Positions 1-8,890 of a stretch of 64,000 bases of DNA are shown here, one piece after another; the stretch's first letter is position 1; every line of letters starts with the position of its first letter. This DNA comes from Cyclobacterium qasimii M12-11B (GTDB lineage Bacteria > Bacteroidota > Bacteroidia > Cytophagales > Cyclobacteriaceae). The position numbers and the translations under genes were made by a program. The stretch spans positions 1 through 64,000 of the forward strand of contig NZ_ATNM01000018.1 of NCBI RefSeq assembly GCF_000427295.1, in the 5' to 3' direction. A model generated the notes under the pieces. That model worked only from the letters and a program-made list of their open reading frames with translations, had not been told where the DNA came from and ran no database searches.

Positions 1-38
1 GTTTCAATCCAAACGAAAGATAAAAACCAATGAAAACC

Positions 39-111
39 CGAGTGGTTGTTCAGCTGGTTAGATTGTCCCGACTCGTCGGGAAGGTCGCGGGTTCGAGTCC
101 CGTCCATTCCG
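39..111 (+). tRNA. tRNA-Asp-like gene with abnormal anticodon arm (possible pseudo-tRNA)
   Basis: The T arm is perfect: stem 87-91 pairs with 99-103 around a TTCGAGT loop. The D-arm region and 3' acceptor strand (CCATTCC, then G) look like a Bacteroidota tRNA-Asp. The 5' acceptor strand CGAGTGG pairs with it except for C-C at the first position and one G-T. The anticodon arm is wrong: TCCCG (66-70) pairs with CGGGA (77-81) and leaves a 6-base loop ACTCGT, with no GTC anticodon and no regular 7-base loop. The arm is a 16-base palindrome-like insert, one base shorter than a normal arm. It may be a pseudo-tRNA or a recombined copy. A terminator follows at once. Confidence 0.5.
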
Positions 112-115
112 CATA

Positions 116-143
116 AAAGCCTTGGTTTTCCAAGGCTTTTTTT
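116..143 (+). terminator. Rho-independent terminator after the tRNA-like gene
   Basis: AGCCTTGG (118-125) pairs perfectly with CCAAGGCT (130-137) across a TTTT loop. A run of seven T follows. Its position 5 bases after the tRNA-like gene shows that this was, or is, a transcribed unit. Confidence 0.85.
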
Positions 144-179
144 GTTTAAAACGCAAAAGAATTTATTTTCTTAAAAACT

Positions 180-223
180 CTCTAGGCATTCCTTGGCATG
201 TTGTTGCCCAGGAATGCCTAGAG
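180..223. terminator. Long hairpin between the tRNA-like gene and the dipeptidase gene
   Basis: A perfect 14-bp inverted repeat (180-193 with 210-223) encloses a 16-base loop. It lies about 30 bases past the stop of the minus-strand dipeptidase gene, so it probably ends that transcript. No clear T run follows on either strand. Confidence 0.5.
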
Positions 224-253
224 ACTTCACTGCTACCTACTGTCTTTCTATTA

Positions 254-1498
254 TTAGTCTCCGGTTACTTCCTTAATCACTCGGAGCCAGTTTAAGCCCA
301 GAATTTTTTTGATTCGTTGATCAGTATAACCCAGCCTTTGCAGCGCCATGGTGATTTGTGGATAATCGCTGATGTCCTTAATTTCACGCGGCAATTCAGG
401 ACCTCCATCCAAATCACAGCCAAGAGCCATGTGGTCCTCCCCTACTAAATTAACACCATAGTCAATTACTTTGGCCAACTGGTCTACATGCATCCAATAT
501 TCATCAGGAATGGTGCCATTGAAAACCAAAGGGACCTCTTTCATTACAGCCTTGTCTACCTCTTCAATTGTATTCATGGAGGTGGATTGCTTCACTGATT
601 CCGGCGTAGTTTCTTTAGGTGCTGTTTGCCAAGCCCAATATTTAGGGTTGTTAAACAGACTTCCAAAGTGAATGCCAATTACGCCCCCTTTTGCCGCAAT
701 CGCTTTCGCTGCTTCGTCAGTAATACAACGTGGATGAGCCACAATACTATAAAATCCTCCATGGCTGTAGACTATAGGATGCTTACTTGCCTCAGCAGTT
801 TGTAGTATTGCGTCATTAGATGCATGGGCGATGTTAATGATCATGCCAAGGCTATTCATTTCTGAAATAATCGTTTTCCCAAGTTCATTTATCCCTCCCC
901 ACCTACTTACGTCATTACAGGTGTCAATGAATGCATTCGTTGTATTGTGTGCGGTGAGCTGCATTGACCTAAGTCCTAAGCGATATAAGGCACGTAATAG
1001 GTTAATATCACCATCCAAATCAAAGGCTCCTTCTAAATCCAAGAAAGCAGCCATTTTGCCTTTCTTATTGATACGCTTTATATCAGAAGCATTCAACGCC
1101 AATTCAATTACAGAATCATTGTTTTTGATTTGGTCTAAAGCAAGGTTTATCACTCGAAAGGTGTTTTTAGTCTCAAACCTTCCAGGATAATAATGTTCAG
1201 GTGTGTAAACTGAGAAAAACATAGCATCCAAGCCTCCTTCTATAGCTCTAGGAAGATCAACGGTTCCGTCAGAATATCTTTGACCAATGTCCGTTTTCAT
1301 CAACAACTCACGGGTCATTACATGAACATGTCCATCCATCACAAATGCTTTGCGATGCAATTTAGGCATTGGTTTACCCTGAGGGGTCAATGGTATGTTA
1401 TTATCATTTTTCGGAGCAGCTAATAAGGAATTTAGTGGCAAAACACTTCCTGCTATTGGCAGTAATGTTAAGCCCTTAATAAGGTCTCGACGTTTCAT
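254..1498 (-). CDS. Membrane dipeptidase, peptidase family M19 (secreted)
   Basis: A 414-residue zinc dipeptidase of the renal-dipeptidase family, which hydrolyses dipeptides (some members accept D-amino acids or beta-lactams). An N-terminal signal (MKRRDLIKGL, then a hydrophobic stretch to about residue 28) points to export. Family motifs are visible: MDGHVHVM near residue 54 (metal ligands), FLDLEGAFDLDGD, LTAHNTTN, YSHGGFY and the late GCDLDGG. Length is usual for the family. The gene is transcribed toward the window edge. The next gene upstream on the same strand, 137 bp away, is another exported protein and may share its promoter. The exact substrate cannot be told. Confidence 0.9.
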   Translation of the reverse strand: MKRRDLIKGLTLLPIAGSVLPLNSLLAAPKNDNNIPLTPQGKPMPKLHRKAFVMDGHVHVMTRELLMKTDIGQRYSDGTVDLPRAIEGGLDAMFFSVYTPEHYYPGRFETKNTFRVINLALDQIKNNDSVIELALNASDIKRINKKGKMAAFLDLEGAFDLDGDINLLRALYRLGLRSMQLTAHNTTNAFIDTCNDVSRWGGINELGKTIISEMNSLGMIINIAHASNDAILQTAEASKHPIVYSHGGFYSIVAHPRCITDEAAKAIAAKGGVIGIHFGSLFNNPKYWAWQTAPKETTPESVKQSTSMNTIEEVDKAVMKEVPLVFNGTIPDEYWMHVDQLAKVIDYGVNLVGEDHMALGCDLDGGPELPREIKDISDYPQITMALQRLGYTDQRIKKILGLNWLRVIKEVTGD

Positions 1499-1634
1499 TC
1501 GTTAATGCGTTTTTTTAATATAAATTTTATTCTTCAATGGTATTACCAGAACTTTGGATTAAACCTACACAGTCCCACTTCCTCACAAGTTCTGGCAATT
1601 AACCAAAATTGGATCGCTTGAGTCGCTGAAATAC

Positions 1635-3002
1635 CTATTCATCAAAACCGCGTAGGTAAGGGCGACTTGGTGGCCGCTCACCCGTGTTGAATTGTGGGCC
1701 TCGTTTCGTGTGGTAAGTCATGTTCATAAATGGTGTTTCGATGCGTTTACCCACAGCCGAGTAAATACCATTTTCCCAGTTCGATTCCACATAGTGGTTG
1801 GTAATCCCAGTAGACAAAAGGAGACGTTCCGCATTGAATGGTTCTTTTTTTGACACCATCATTTCGGTAATCCAGTGAGGTTGTGCATTTGAGGCATGAT
1901 ACTGGTCAAAAGGACCTGCCCAACCAAGCATAGAGATTATCGTCGGCTCATTTTCCCCTTCAATCTCTCCAGCAAAGGTCCAACCGACATCTTTACCAGA
2001 TATTACAGCTCCTTTCGTTCCATCATTGTATTCTACGATACAAATGTTTGCTCGTTCGTTTTCCTGAAAGTGTCCAGGCTTCAGTTCAAATTGTTTCGCC
2101 ACAGCATCAAGCAGTTTTCCGGCCCAGGGATTGCGCTCAACCCATTCCCAAGTTTCTTTCCCTCGGATAGACTGCACAGATTTAACACCCGTCTCACCTC
2201 CTTTACGGCGCTCCACAAATGCCTGAAGAACATCAATGCTATGAAAAATACCGCCCTCATCAGACGCCCCTCCGACAACAATTGAATGCTTTAAAGGCGT
2301 GTCATTGTCAAGTTCTATATCAGGCGTGCGGTAATAAAGAGGAATAGAGGAGCCCCCTGTCAATGGGAAATTTAGCTCTCTGGATTTGTCAAACATCCAT
2401 TTGGCTTCATCCCAATCATAAGAGAAGTGTTTGTCATTAAATACAGGTACAGCGCGCTTACTCTTTTCAAAAACCCGCACTACTTGTTGGAAGATCCTCC
2501 AGCGCGGCAAGAGCCAACGACCTTTGAGGTCTTTTGGATAATCACCATGTTCTGCAACAATAACAACGCCATCTACTGCCAGCTCCTTGCCTCCAAGTGT
2601 TACTGCCTCACCCACTGTCTTAAATACAGGGATGCCTTTGGCTTTTGCTACTTTCTGACCCAGTACGCTTTCGTCATGTTGATCTAAATAAATGGCGACA
2701 ACTTCGACCCTAGACTTAGTATAAGCCCCTTGCCACCAATAGCCATCAATTAACTTGGTTGCGATCCAATCAGCATGAGACCTGGTGGCCCCCCAATAAC
2801 TAACGAGAACTGCTATACGAGGCCGGCTCTGTGATTGCTGTGCAATAGAACTTATTGGAAAACCGACCAACGCTGTTAATCCGGCTACACCAGCCATCCC
2901 AAGCATTTCACGCCGGGTAATGAGGGGTTTTGCCTCCGAATCATCTATAGTAGGTATTGAATTTACTGTCGTATTTTGAATTTCGACTTCTTTTTTTGAC
3001 AT
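1635..3002 (-). CDS. Tat-signal protein of unknown function with Gfo/Idh-like features
   Basis: I chose the ATG at 3002 (MSKKEVE...), giving 455 residues; an earlier ATG at 3068 adds a poor leader. Residues about 28-55 carry a twin-arginine-like signal (TRREMLGMAGVAGLTAL), so the protein is probably exported folded. The body starts with a Rossmann-like strand (PRIAVLVSYWG). It has the motifs VDGVVIVAEHGDYP, VPVFNDKH and VERRKGGETGVKSVQ, which I associate with an uncharacterised family also found in Planctomycetes and Verrucomicrobia. The layout resembles Gfo/Idh/MocA oxidoreductases, but no cofactor motif is certain. The M19 dipeptidase gene lies downstream on the same strand. Confidence 0.6.
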   Translation of the reverse strand: MSKKEVEIQNTTVNSIPTIDDSEAKPLITRREMLGMAGVAGLTALVGFPISSIAQQSQSRPRIAVLVSYWGATRSHADWIATKLIDGYWWQGAYTKSRVEVVAIYLDQHDESVLGQKVAKAKGIPVFKTVGEAVTLGGKELAVDGVVIVAEHGDYPKDLKGRWLLPRWRIFQQVVRVFEKSKRAVPVFNDKHFSYDWDEAKWMFDKSRELNFPLTGGSSIPLYYRTPDIELDNDTPLKHSIVVGGASDEGGIFHSIDVLQAFVERRKGGETGVKSVQSIRGKETWEWVERNPWAGKLLDAVAKQFELKPGHFQENERANICIVEYNDGTKGAVISGKDVGWTFAGEIEGENEPTIISMLGWAGPFDQYHASNAQPHWITEMMVSKKEPFNAERLLLSTGITNHYVESNWENGIYSAVGKRIETPFMNMTYHTKRGPQFNTGERPPSRPYLRGFDE

Positions 3003-3175
3003 AACGTTTAAAATTTCAGTGGTTAGGGTGAAATAGGTAATACTTTCATAAACGTTAAATCTAAACAAATAATTTAATATAGGTTTTATTTACCAATCCA
3101 TTGAAGCAATGAAGACTTTGGTTAACGGCCTTATTCTCTTTTGTCATTATGCCCTATCTGCATCATTTACAGGGT

Positions 3176-3388
3176 TTAGGGTTTCTTTTTTAACGCTTTC
3201 TCTTTATGGGCTGCGATGTGATCTGTCTTGCTACTTTTTATTTCATACTGAGGTTCTTCCATGCTGGCATGATGCGTATACCCTTTGTAATCAAAATCTG
3301 CAGTATGTACTTTAATAATTGTCCCAGATACATGTCCCGCGTGTGAGTTCCAGGTAACTTCGTCTCCTATTTTGAATTTATGATTCAT
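3176..3388 (-). CDS. DUF2945 / HVA1-type Tudor-like small protein
   Basis: A 70-residue protein matching the DUF2945 (hypervirulence-associated, Tudor-like) family. The N-terminal pattern KIGDEVTWNSHAGHVSGTI and the later YTHHASMEEPQYEIKSSKTD are typical. The C-terminus is lysine-rich (HKEKALKKKP). The fold is a small beta barrel; the molecular role is not known. Its neighbour is the large catalase gene on the same strand, which suggests membership in a stress gene group. No Shine-Dalgarno site is evident, as is usual in Bacteroidota. Confidence 0.8.
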   Translation of the reverse strand: MNHKFKIGDEVTWNSHAGHVSGTIIKVHTADFDYKGYTHHASMEEPQYEIKSSKTDHIAAHKEKALKKKP

Positions 3389-3525
3389 TTTAAAAATATT
3401 TTAATCAATACCTTTCATTCCGCTATAAACAGCAAAATTTCCTGAATTGTCATTTCCTATTTGAATTCAAATGGAAATACCCTTCAGGAAACCTTGCCTT
3501 TATTGCCTTTTAAAACTCAAATGAA

Positions 3526-5655
3526 TTAGACAGGAACTCCCTCAGCCTTCTTCATTCGATCCCAATTTCTATGCTTGGCAATTGCCTTAATAAAGGCATT
3601 TGCTTCAGCGTTGATTAGCACAGCTTTATCCTCTTTAAAATCTTTCACATAGGTTTCGTCCAAAAACTTTTCCCCTTCGTTGTCTGCAGCAATGGCCTTG
3701 CAGTGTTTTAAAGCTTCATTGATAAACTTTTTAAACTTGGCAGTTTTCAACAAAGCGTCGATAGACGATTGTCCACCCGGTATATAAACAGCATCGTACA
3801 GTACACTTTCAGTTGTGTTGATACTGGCAGCCACAGGATGATCCATATTGGAATCACACTTTACCGTTCCACCATGTGGCGCGATTATACTTACTGTAGC
3901 ATTTTCTGCCTCCAAAGCAGTTTTCATGGCCTTAAAATCATCCATACTGAAACCATCTGCCGCCAACACAGCAATCTTTCGAGTAGCTATACTATCAAAT
4001 TTGGTATTTGCCTGGCTCAGTGGTGCCGATTGATCGAGGTAATTTTTCTTAGGACCGGGCTGATAATCTTCTACATTAGCATCCGCTCCTATGGCTTGAT
4101 TAATGGGTTGTTCTATTTTATCTGGAATCCTCAATCCCAAATTACCAGCCACTTTTTCCGCCAATTCCGTGTCAATCTGCGCAATCATCCAAAGCATTCT
4201 TTCCTGGATATGCTTGTGGGTACATTTGCCCAATTCGAAGGAATAAGCACTGGCAACATGACTTTTTTCCCACTCAGCCAAACTTCTGTAGAAAAGTGCT
4301 GGCTGTGAAAAGAAATCTGTAAAACTTTCGCTTCTGGCCCTGATTTTTTTACCATCTATTCTTTCCTCATAGGATGAAAATGCTCCCTCTGCAATTTTAG
4401 ACATATGGGGGCATCCTCCACCTAGCGTATTGGGGAAATAAGCTGTTTGCCCTTTAGGTATTTCGGTTTGCATGTGCCCGTCACGCTGGTTATGATGGGT
4501 TTTAACTACAGGTTGGTTAATTGGAATTTGATGAAAATTAGGGCTTCCCAATCTGGAAAGTTGTGTGTCACGGTAAGAGAATAAACGTCCCTGAAGTAGT
4601 GGATCGTTGGAGAAATCAATGCCTGGAACAATATTCCCTGGTAAAAAGGCTACCTGTTCCGTTTCAGCAAAAAAGTTCTCTGGATTTCTATTCAAGGTCA
4701 TTTTACCTATAATCTTGACAGGAACCATCTCTTCCGGTATCAATTTAGTGGCATCCAAGAGGTCAAAATCATATTTATGTTCATCTGCCTCCGGGACAAT
4801 TTGAACCCCTAGCTCCCATTCTGGAAACTGCCCGGAATCTATTGCTTCCCATAGGTCCCTCCTGTGAAAATCAGAATCTGCCCCACTAATTTTTGTTGCC
4901 TCATCCCAAGTAACTGAGTGCACCCCTAAGATTGGTTTCCAATGAAATTTAACAAAATGTGCTTCCCCTTTTTCATTGATAAGGCGATAGGAATGAATAC
5001 CAAACCCTTCCATCATGCGAAAGCTCCTTGGTATTGCCCTGTCGCTCATCAGCCAAATCTGATTGTGCAGGGTTTCAGGAGTCAGTGACACGAAATCATA
5101 AAAAGTATCGTGCGCAGAAGCTGCCTGGGGTATCTCATTGTTTGGCTCTGGCTTCACCGCATGTATAAGGTCTGGAAACTTCATCGCATCCTGGATGAAG
5201 AAGATTGGCATATTATTACCAACCAAATCCCATGTTCCCTCTTCGGTATAGAATTTCACTGCAAAACCACGAACGTCTCTTGCAAGGTCAGTTGAACCTT
5301 TGGAACCACCTACGGTGGAAAATCTTACGAAAACGGAGGTTTTACGGTTGGTATCTGTAAAAATCCCCGCTTTGGAATATTCGCTTATACTGTCATACAA
5401 CTCAAAATAACCATGAGCGCCACTCCCTCTGGCGTGTACAATTCGTTCGGGGATACGTTCGTGGTCAAAACTTGTGATTTTTTCACGAATGATAAAATCC
5501 TCCAGAAGAGTAGATCCTCTTACTCCTGCTTTCAACGAATTGTTGGTATCATTTACTTTTACCCCCTGCCTGGTAGTTAGTGCCTGGTCTGTAGGATCCT
5601 TTGTAAATTTCTTTAGTTGTTCGGATTTTGCTGTTTCTTGATCTTTATTTTTCAT
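3526..5655 (-). CDS. katE: Large-subunit catalase (HPII type)
   Basis: A 709-residue monofunctional haem catalase that breaks hydrogen peroxide into water and oxygen. The extra length over small catalases comes from a C-terminal class-I glutamine-amidotransferase-like domain starting near residue 570 ([15 protein letters not shown]). The distal haem histidine lies in [15 protein letters not shown], the asparagine in [11 protein letters not shown] and the proximal tyrosine in [14 protein letters not shown]. The N-terminal tail is polar with no signal peptide, so the enzyme is cytoplasmic. It sits beside DUF2945 and divergent to topoisomerase IB across about 680 non-coding bases, which must hold its promoter. 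Confidence 0.95.
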   Translation of the reverse strand: MKNKDQETAKSEQLKKFTKDPTDQALTTRQGVKVNDTNNSLKAGVRGSTLLEDFIIREKITSFDHERIPERIVHARGSGAHGYFELYDSISEYSKAGIFTDTNRKTSVFVRFSTVGGSKGSTDLARDVRGFAVKFYTEEGTWDLVGNNMPIFFIQDAMKFPDLIHAVKPEPNNEIPQAASAHDTFYDFVSLTPETLHNQIWLMSDRAIPRSFRMMEGFGIHSYRLINEKGEAHFVKFHWKPILGVHSVTWDEATKISGADSDFHRRDLWEAIDSGQFPEWELGVQIVPEADEHKYDFDLLDATKLIPEEMVPVKIIGKMTLNRNPENFFAETEQVAFLPGNIVPGIDFSNDPLLQGRLFSYRDTQLSRLGSPNFHQIPINQPVVKTHHNQRDGHMQTEIPKGQTAYFPNTLGGGCPHMSKIAEGAFSSYEERIDGKKIRARSESFTDFFSQPALFYRSLAEWEKSHVASAYSFELGKCTHKHIQERMLWMIAQIDTELAEKVAGNLGLRIPDKIEQPINQAIGADANVEDYQPGPKKNYLDQSAPLSQANTKFDSIATRKIAVLAADGFSMDDFKAMKTALEAENATVSIIAPHGGTVKCDSNMDHPVAASINTTESVLYDAVYIPGGQSSIDALLKTAKFKKFINEALKHCKAIAADNEGEKFLDETYVKDFKEDKAVLINAEANAFIKAIAKHRNWDRMKKAEGVPV

Positions 5656-6337
5656 TACCAGATTATTTTAAAGGTAAAACTCAAAACCTGCAATAGGCCA
5701 CCCAATTCGTAAGGGAATTATCCCCATAGAAGATTCGAAACCCCATTGCATAATCAGAGTTGAATAGATCAAATCTAGCACAGCAAAAAGAAAAAGTATA
5801 GCTCTAAAGATTTATATATTAGCTCTATCAAAAGCTACCTTTTGTTTTAATTTAAATAAATCTTTAATTATCAAAACAAAATTTAGAAATCAGCTATTCC
5901 TGTTAGTTATGTATCATCTTGAGGCCTTTACCCTGTTAAAAAAAATGAATGACACAAGGTCAATTATTCTTGAAAAACCACTTCAAACTACTCATTCTTG
6001 AGAATTATTTAATTTCTATTTATTGAAAAATTAAATCATCATTCACATTGGTCTAAATAACACTATTTTAAGTCAACAATTCCTTCCCATTTAAGACTAG
6101 TTTTTGATTTAAATTATTGTCTATCCATTACATTATTCGGGGGTTTGAGATGCTGGCTTTTGGCGTACAATTTTGTATGGGTGTAAGAGTGCCTGAGTGA
6201 AAAGCCCTTCATATAAAGGGTGAAAAAAAATTAATTTTAATAAACATAGTATTCAAGAATGAGTTTCATTTCAAACGAATAGTGAATGCTAGTTTCACTT
6301 ACTTAGACAGGTTACCAAAAGCAGGGTTAGCAAAAAT
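5656..6337. other. Non-coding region between katE and topoisomerase IB
   Basis: 682 AT-rich bases between divergent genes, with no credible reading frame. It must carry promoters for both sides. It contains a perfect inverted pair of the 12-mer ACTCATTCTTGA (5990-6001 and its complement at 6253-6264). A further ATTCTTGA copy lies near 5967. A short hairpin CCCTT/AAGGG lies near 6210. No riboswitch or small gene is recognised. Confidence 0.6.
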
Positions 6338-7345
6338 ATGAAAGCAATAAAAGAAATAGATGATTCAGCTTTATGCATTCATCGAAAAAAGTGGGCTAGA
6401 GGTTTCAGGTACGTTGACGAGAAGGGAACGACCATTAAAGACCAAAAAAAGCTAAAGCGTTTAAAGAACCTGGTGATTCCTCCTATGTGGGAAGATGTTA
6501 AGATTTGTAGGTTTGAAGAAGGCCATATACAGGCTACGGGTAGGGATAACAAAGGCAGGAAACAATATATTTACCATTCTGTCTACGAACAAAAATGCCA
6601 AGAAGAGAAATTCAATAAAATGGTAAAGTTTGCAATGGCCTTACCTAATATTCGTAAAAAAGCCTATAAGGCATTAAAGAATAAAGAATGGAGCAAAACA
6701 AAAGTACTTGGGCTAATGGTTTTAATTCTGGATGAATATGGCATTCGAATTGGCAACAAGTTTTACCAAAACAGCAATGATACGATTGGCTTAACGACCT
6801 TACGAAGAAAGCACATGAAAATTGAAGGCGAGGCGCTTACCTTTCATTTTAAAGGTAAGAGTAAAATCGATCGGAAAGTGTTAATTGATGATACTGAATT
6901 GATCAAATTGATCAAGGATTCAGCTGATCTTCCTGGTTATGAAATTTTCCGATATCAAGATGAAAACGGCAACTTTCAAGCAGTAGACAGTGATGAAGTA
7001 AACCAATATATTAATGAAAATATGGGAGAGGATTATTCTAGCAAATACTTTCGAACATGGGCTGCTTGTCGTATGGCTGTAGAATATTATCCTCTAGCAT
7101 TTGAAGAATATGAAAAAGCGAAACGGAAAAAATTCAGCAACATCCTGGTAAAAATGGTAGCCTCAGAACTTGGAAACACCCCAACAGTATGCAAAAACTA
7201 TTATATCCATCCTGAAATTTTTAATAAAATTGACCAGCAAACCTTACCACAACCCAACCCATTTAAGCCCACAAGAAGTGCTTATAAGCTTTCCGCAAGT
7301 GAAAAGCTTGCCCTACAGATTATCGAACAAGCTTCCACAAAATGA
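6338..7345 (+). CDS. DNA topoisomerase IB (poxvirus/eukaryotic-like)
   Basis: A 335-residue type IB topoisomerase, which relaxes supercoils through a 3'-phosphotyrosyl intermediate. The N-terminal domain has the family start (CIHRKKWARGFRYVDEKG). The catalytic domain shows Arg137 in DEYGIRIGNKFY, a lysine in SKIDRK, the second arginine in RTWAACRMA and the tyrosine in VCKNYYIHP near the C-terminus. Size matches the bacterial TopIB family. It is a single-gene unit. The neighbours on both sides are stress-type genes, the usual setting for bacterial TopIB. Confidence 0.93.
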   Translation: MKAIKEIDDSALCIHRKKWARGFRYVDEKGTTIKDQKKLKRLKNLVIPPMWEDVKICRFEEGHIQATGRDNKGRKQYIYHSVYEQKCQEEKFNKMVKFAMALPNIRKKAYKALKNKEWSKTKVLGLMVLILDEYGIRIGNKFYQNSNDTIGLTTLRRKHMKIEGEALTFHFKGKSKIDRKVLIDDTELIKLIKDSADLPGYEIFRYQDENGNFQAVDSDEVNQYINENMGEDYSSKYFRTWAACRMAVEYYPLAFEEYEKAKRKKFSNILVKMVASELGNTPTVCKNYYIHPEIFNKIDQQTLPQPNPFKPTRSAYKLSASEKLALQIIEQASTK

Positions 7346-7488
7346 GTTTTCTTTGCGGCTTTATTCTTAAGAATTTCAATTCAAATAATTCAGTCATTTA
7401 GTAAGGTCGTTTGGCTATTTACTTTCCTGAATTCAAGGAATAACATCCTTATGAAAACATCTCTTAGCTAATCATAAGGATAAATGGA

Positions 7489-8364
7489 TTATTTCTTAAA
7501 TCGACCTACTATTTTTTTTGCTGCAAATACCAATGGCAAAGTAATAGCTCCCACTACCAGCCCAATCAAAAACTCTTTAACAATTGAGGGCCAAGTTGGG
7601 ATCAAGTGATGGAAGAATTCAATATTATGTGCAAAAATACCGCCCGCTACCAATAGCAAGGCAATTGTCCCAATAACAGACAAACTTTTAATTACAATTG
7701 GTAAGGCTTTAACCAACAGCTGACCGAAAAAATCAGATACACTATTTTCTTCTTCATTATAAGCTATCAATTTTAACCCAAAGTCATCCATCCTTACGAT
7801 AACTGCTACAATCCCATAGACACCAATAGTGGCGATAACAGCAATAATGGTTACTACCGCAACTTGAATCCAAATTGTTTCCTGAACGACTGTTCCCAAG
7901 GCTATAATAACGATCTCAACTGATAGAATAAAATCAGTGAAAATAGCTGATTTAATTTTATCCTTTTCAGTAGCCAAAATTTCAGCTTCAGTTAATTTCA
8001 CATTCGGGATTTCAGCTTTGTGGTGTTTGTGTCCCGTCAAAAATTCAAAAACCTTTTCAGCTCCTTCATAAGCCAAGTAGAGCCCTCCAAGTAATAACAC
8101 AATCGTAATTACCTTAGGCAGGAATGCACTCAGTAAAAATGCTGCCGGTAAGATCATTAATTTATTAAAAAAAGAGCCTTTCGTGATGGCCCATAGCACT
8201 GGGATTTCGCGTGAAGCAATGAAACCTGAAGATTTCTCAGCATTAACTGCCAGGTCATCTCCCAATATACCAGCGGTTTTTTTCGCTGCTACTTTACTCA
8301 TGGTAGCCACATCATCCATAAGCGTAGCAATGTCGTCTAGCAATGCAAAAAACCCTGAAGCCAT
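7489..8364 (-). CDS. DUF808 / YedI-family membrane protein
   Basis: A 291-residue multi-pass membrane protein. The start MASGFFALLDDIATLMDDVA and the following KKTAGILGDDLAVNAE are the signature of DUF808 (E. coli YedI). About six hydrophobic segments are visible from residue 75 to the end, with a short charged loop (GHKHHKAEIPNVKLTEAE) after the second. The function is unknown. Convergent with topoisomerase IB and divergent from a small DUF1328 gene. Confidence 0.88.
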   Translation of the reverse strand: MASGFFALLDDIATLMDDVATMSKVAAKKTAGILGDDLAVNAEKSSGFIASREIPVLWAITKGSFFNKLMILPAAFLLSAFLPKVITIVLLLGGLYLAYEGAEKVFEFLTGHKHHKAEIPNVKLTEAEILATEKDKIKSAIFTDFILSVEIVIIALGTVVQETIWIQVAVVTIIAVIATIGVYGIVAVIVRMDDFGLKLIAYNEEENSVSDFFGQLLVKALPIVIKSLSVIGTIALLLVAGGIFAHNIEFFHHLIPTWPSIVKEFLIGLVVGAITLPLVFAAKKIVGRFKK

Positions 8365-8593
8365 AAATTCTAAATCTTTAATTGTTGTAAAGGATGCAAA
8401 AATAATTTTTTAATTTAAATTACTTGTATTCACCTATTAATCAAGGCGCTTTTTTAAAAGTAATTCTAATCTCAACCCACAATCTAATACTTGCGTTCCC
8501 ATCTGCTTGAATAAGGCAAACAAATATTTTTTTGAGTTCTTCCAAAAATTATCAACAAAGTATCTTAGTAAAAATAAAACAAACAAATTATTT

Positions 8594-8755
8594 ATGCTTA
8601 AGTGGACAATCATATTCGTACTGTTAGCAATTCTTGCCGCCATGTATGGCTTTGGTGGCTTGGCCGAAGGTGCCGCAGACACCGCCAAAGTATTGTGTTT
8701 TGTGTTCGTCGGAATGGTGATTGGCTCACTGTTTTCAAGTTTCAAACAAGCTTAA
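8594..8755 (+). CDS. DUF1328 small membrane protein
   Basis: A 53-residue protein with two hydrophobic segments (LKWTIIFVLLAILAAMYGFG and AKVLCFVFVGMVIGSLF), joined by the family motif GFGGLAEGAADTAK. An upstream in-frame ATG at 8507 would add 29 polar residues; I reject it because the family begins at MLxWTIIF. A paralogue is encoded at 30408-30569. Such proteins often appear among stress-induced genes, but no biochemical role is known. Confidence 0.85.
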   Translation: MLKWTIIFVLLAILAAMYGFGGLAEGAADTAKVLCFVFVGMVIGSLFSSFKQA

Positions 8756-8890
8756 ACCCTTAATAAGCAAAAGAGACTGTATATCAGGCACTTTGCGTAT
8801 ATTTAAGGATATCTAAATTTTAAAAAAGATAGTAACCGAACATTTTAACGTTAGGTTACTATCTTCATATTCAAATTAAAAAAAGCAATT

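Noticed and set aside
1-10. GTTTCAATCC at the window edge, like part of a CRISPR repeat.
   Set aside because: There is only one copy, with no spacer or second repeat visible.
3769-4308. A 179-residue plus-strand frame opposite the catalase gene.
   Set aside because: Antisense to katE, with no recognisable domain.
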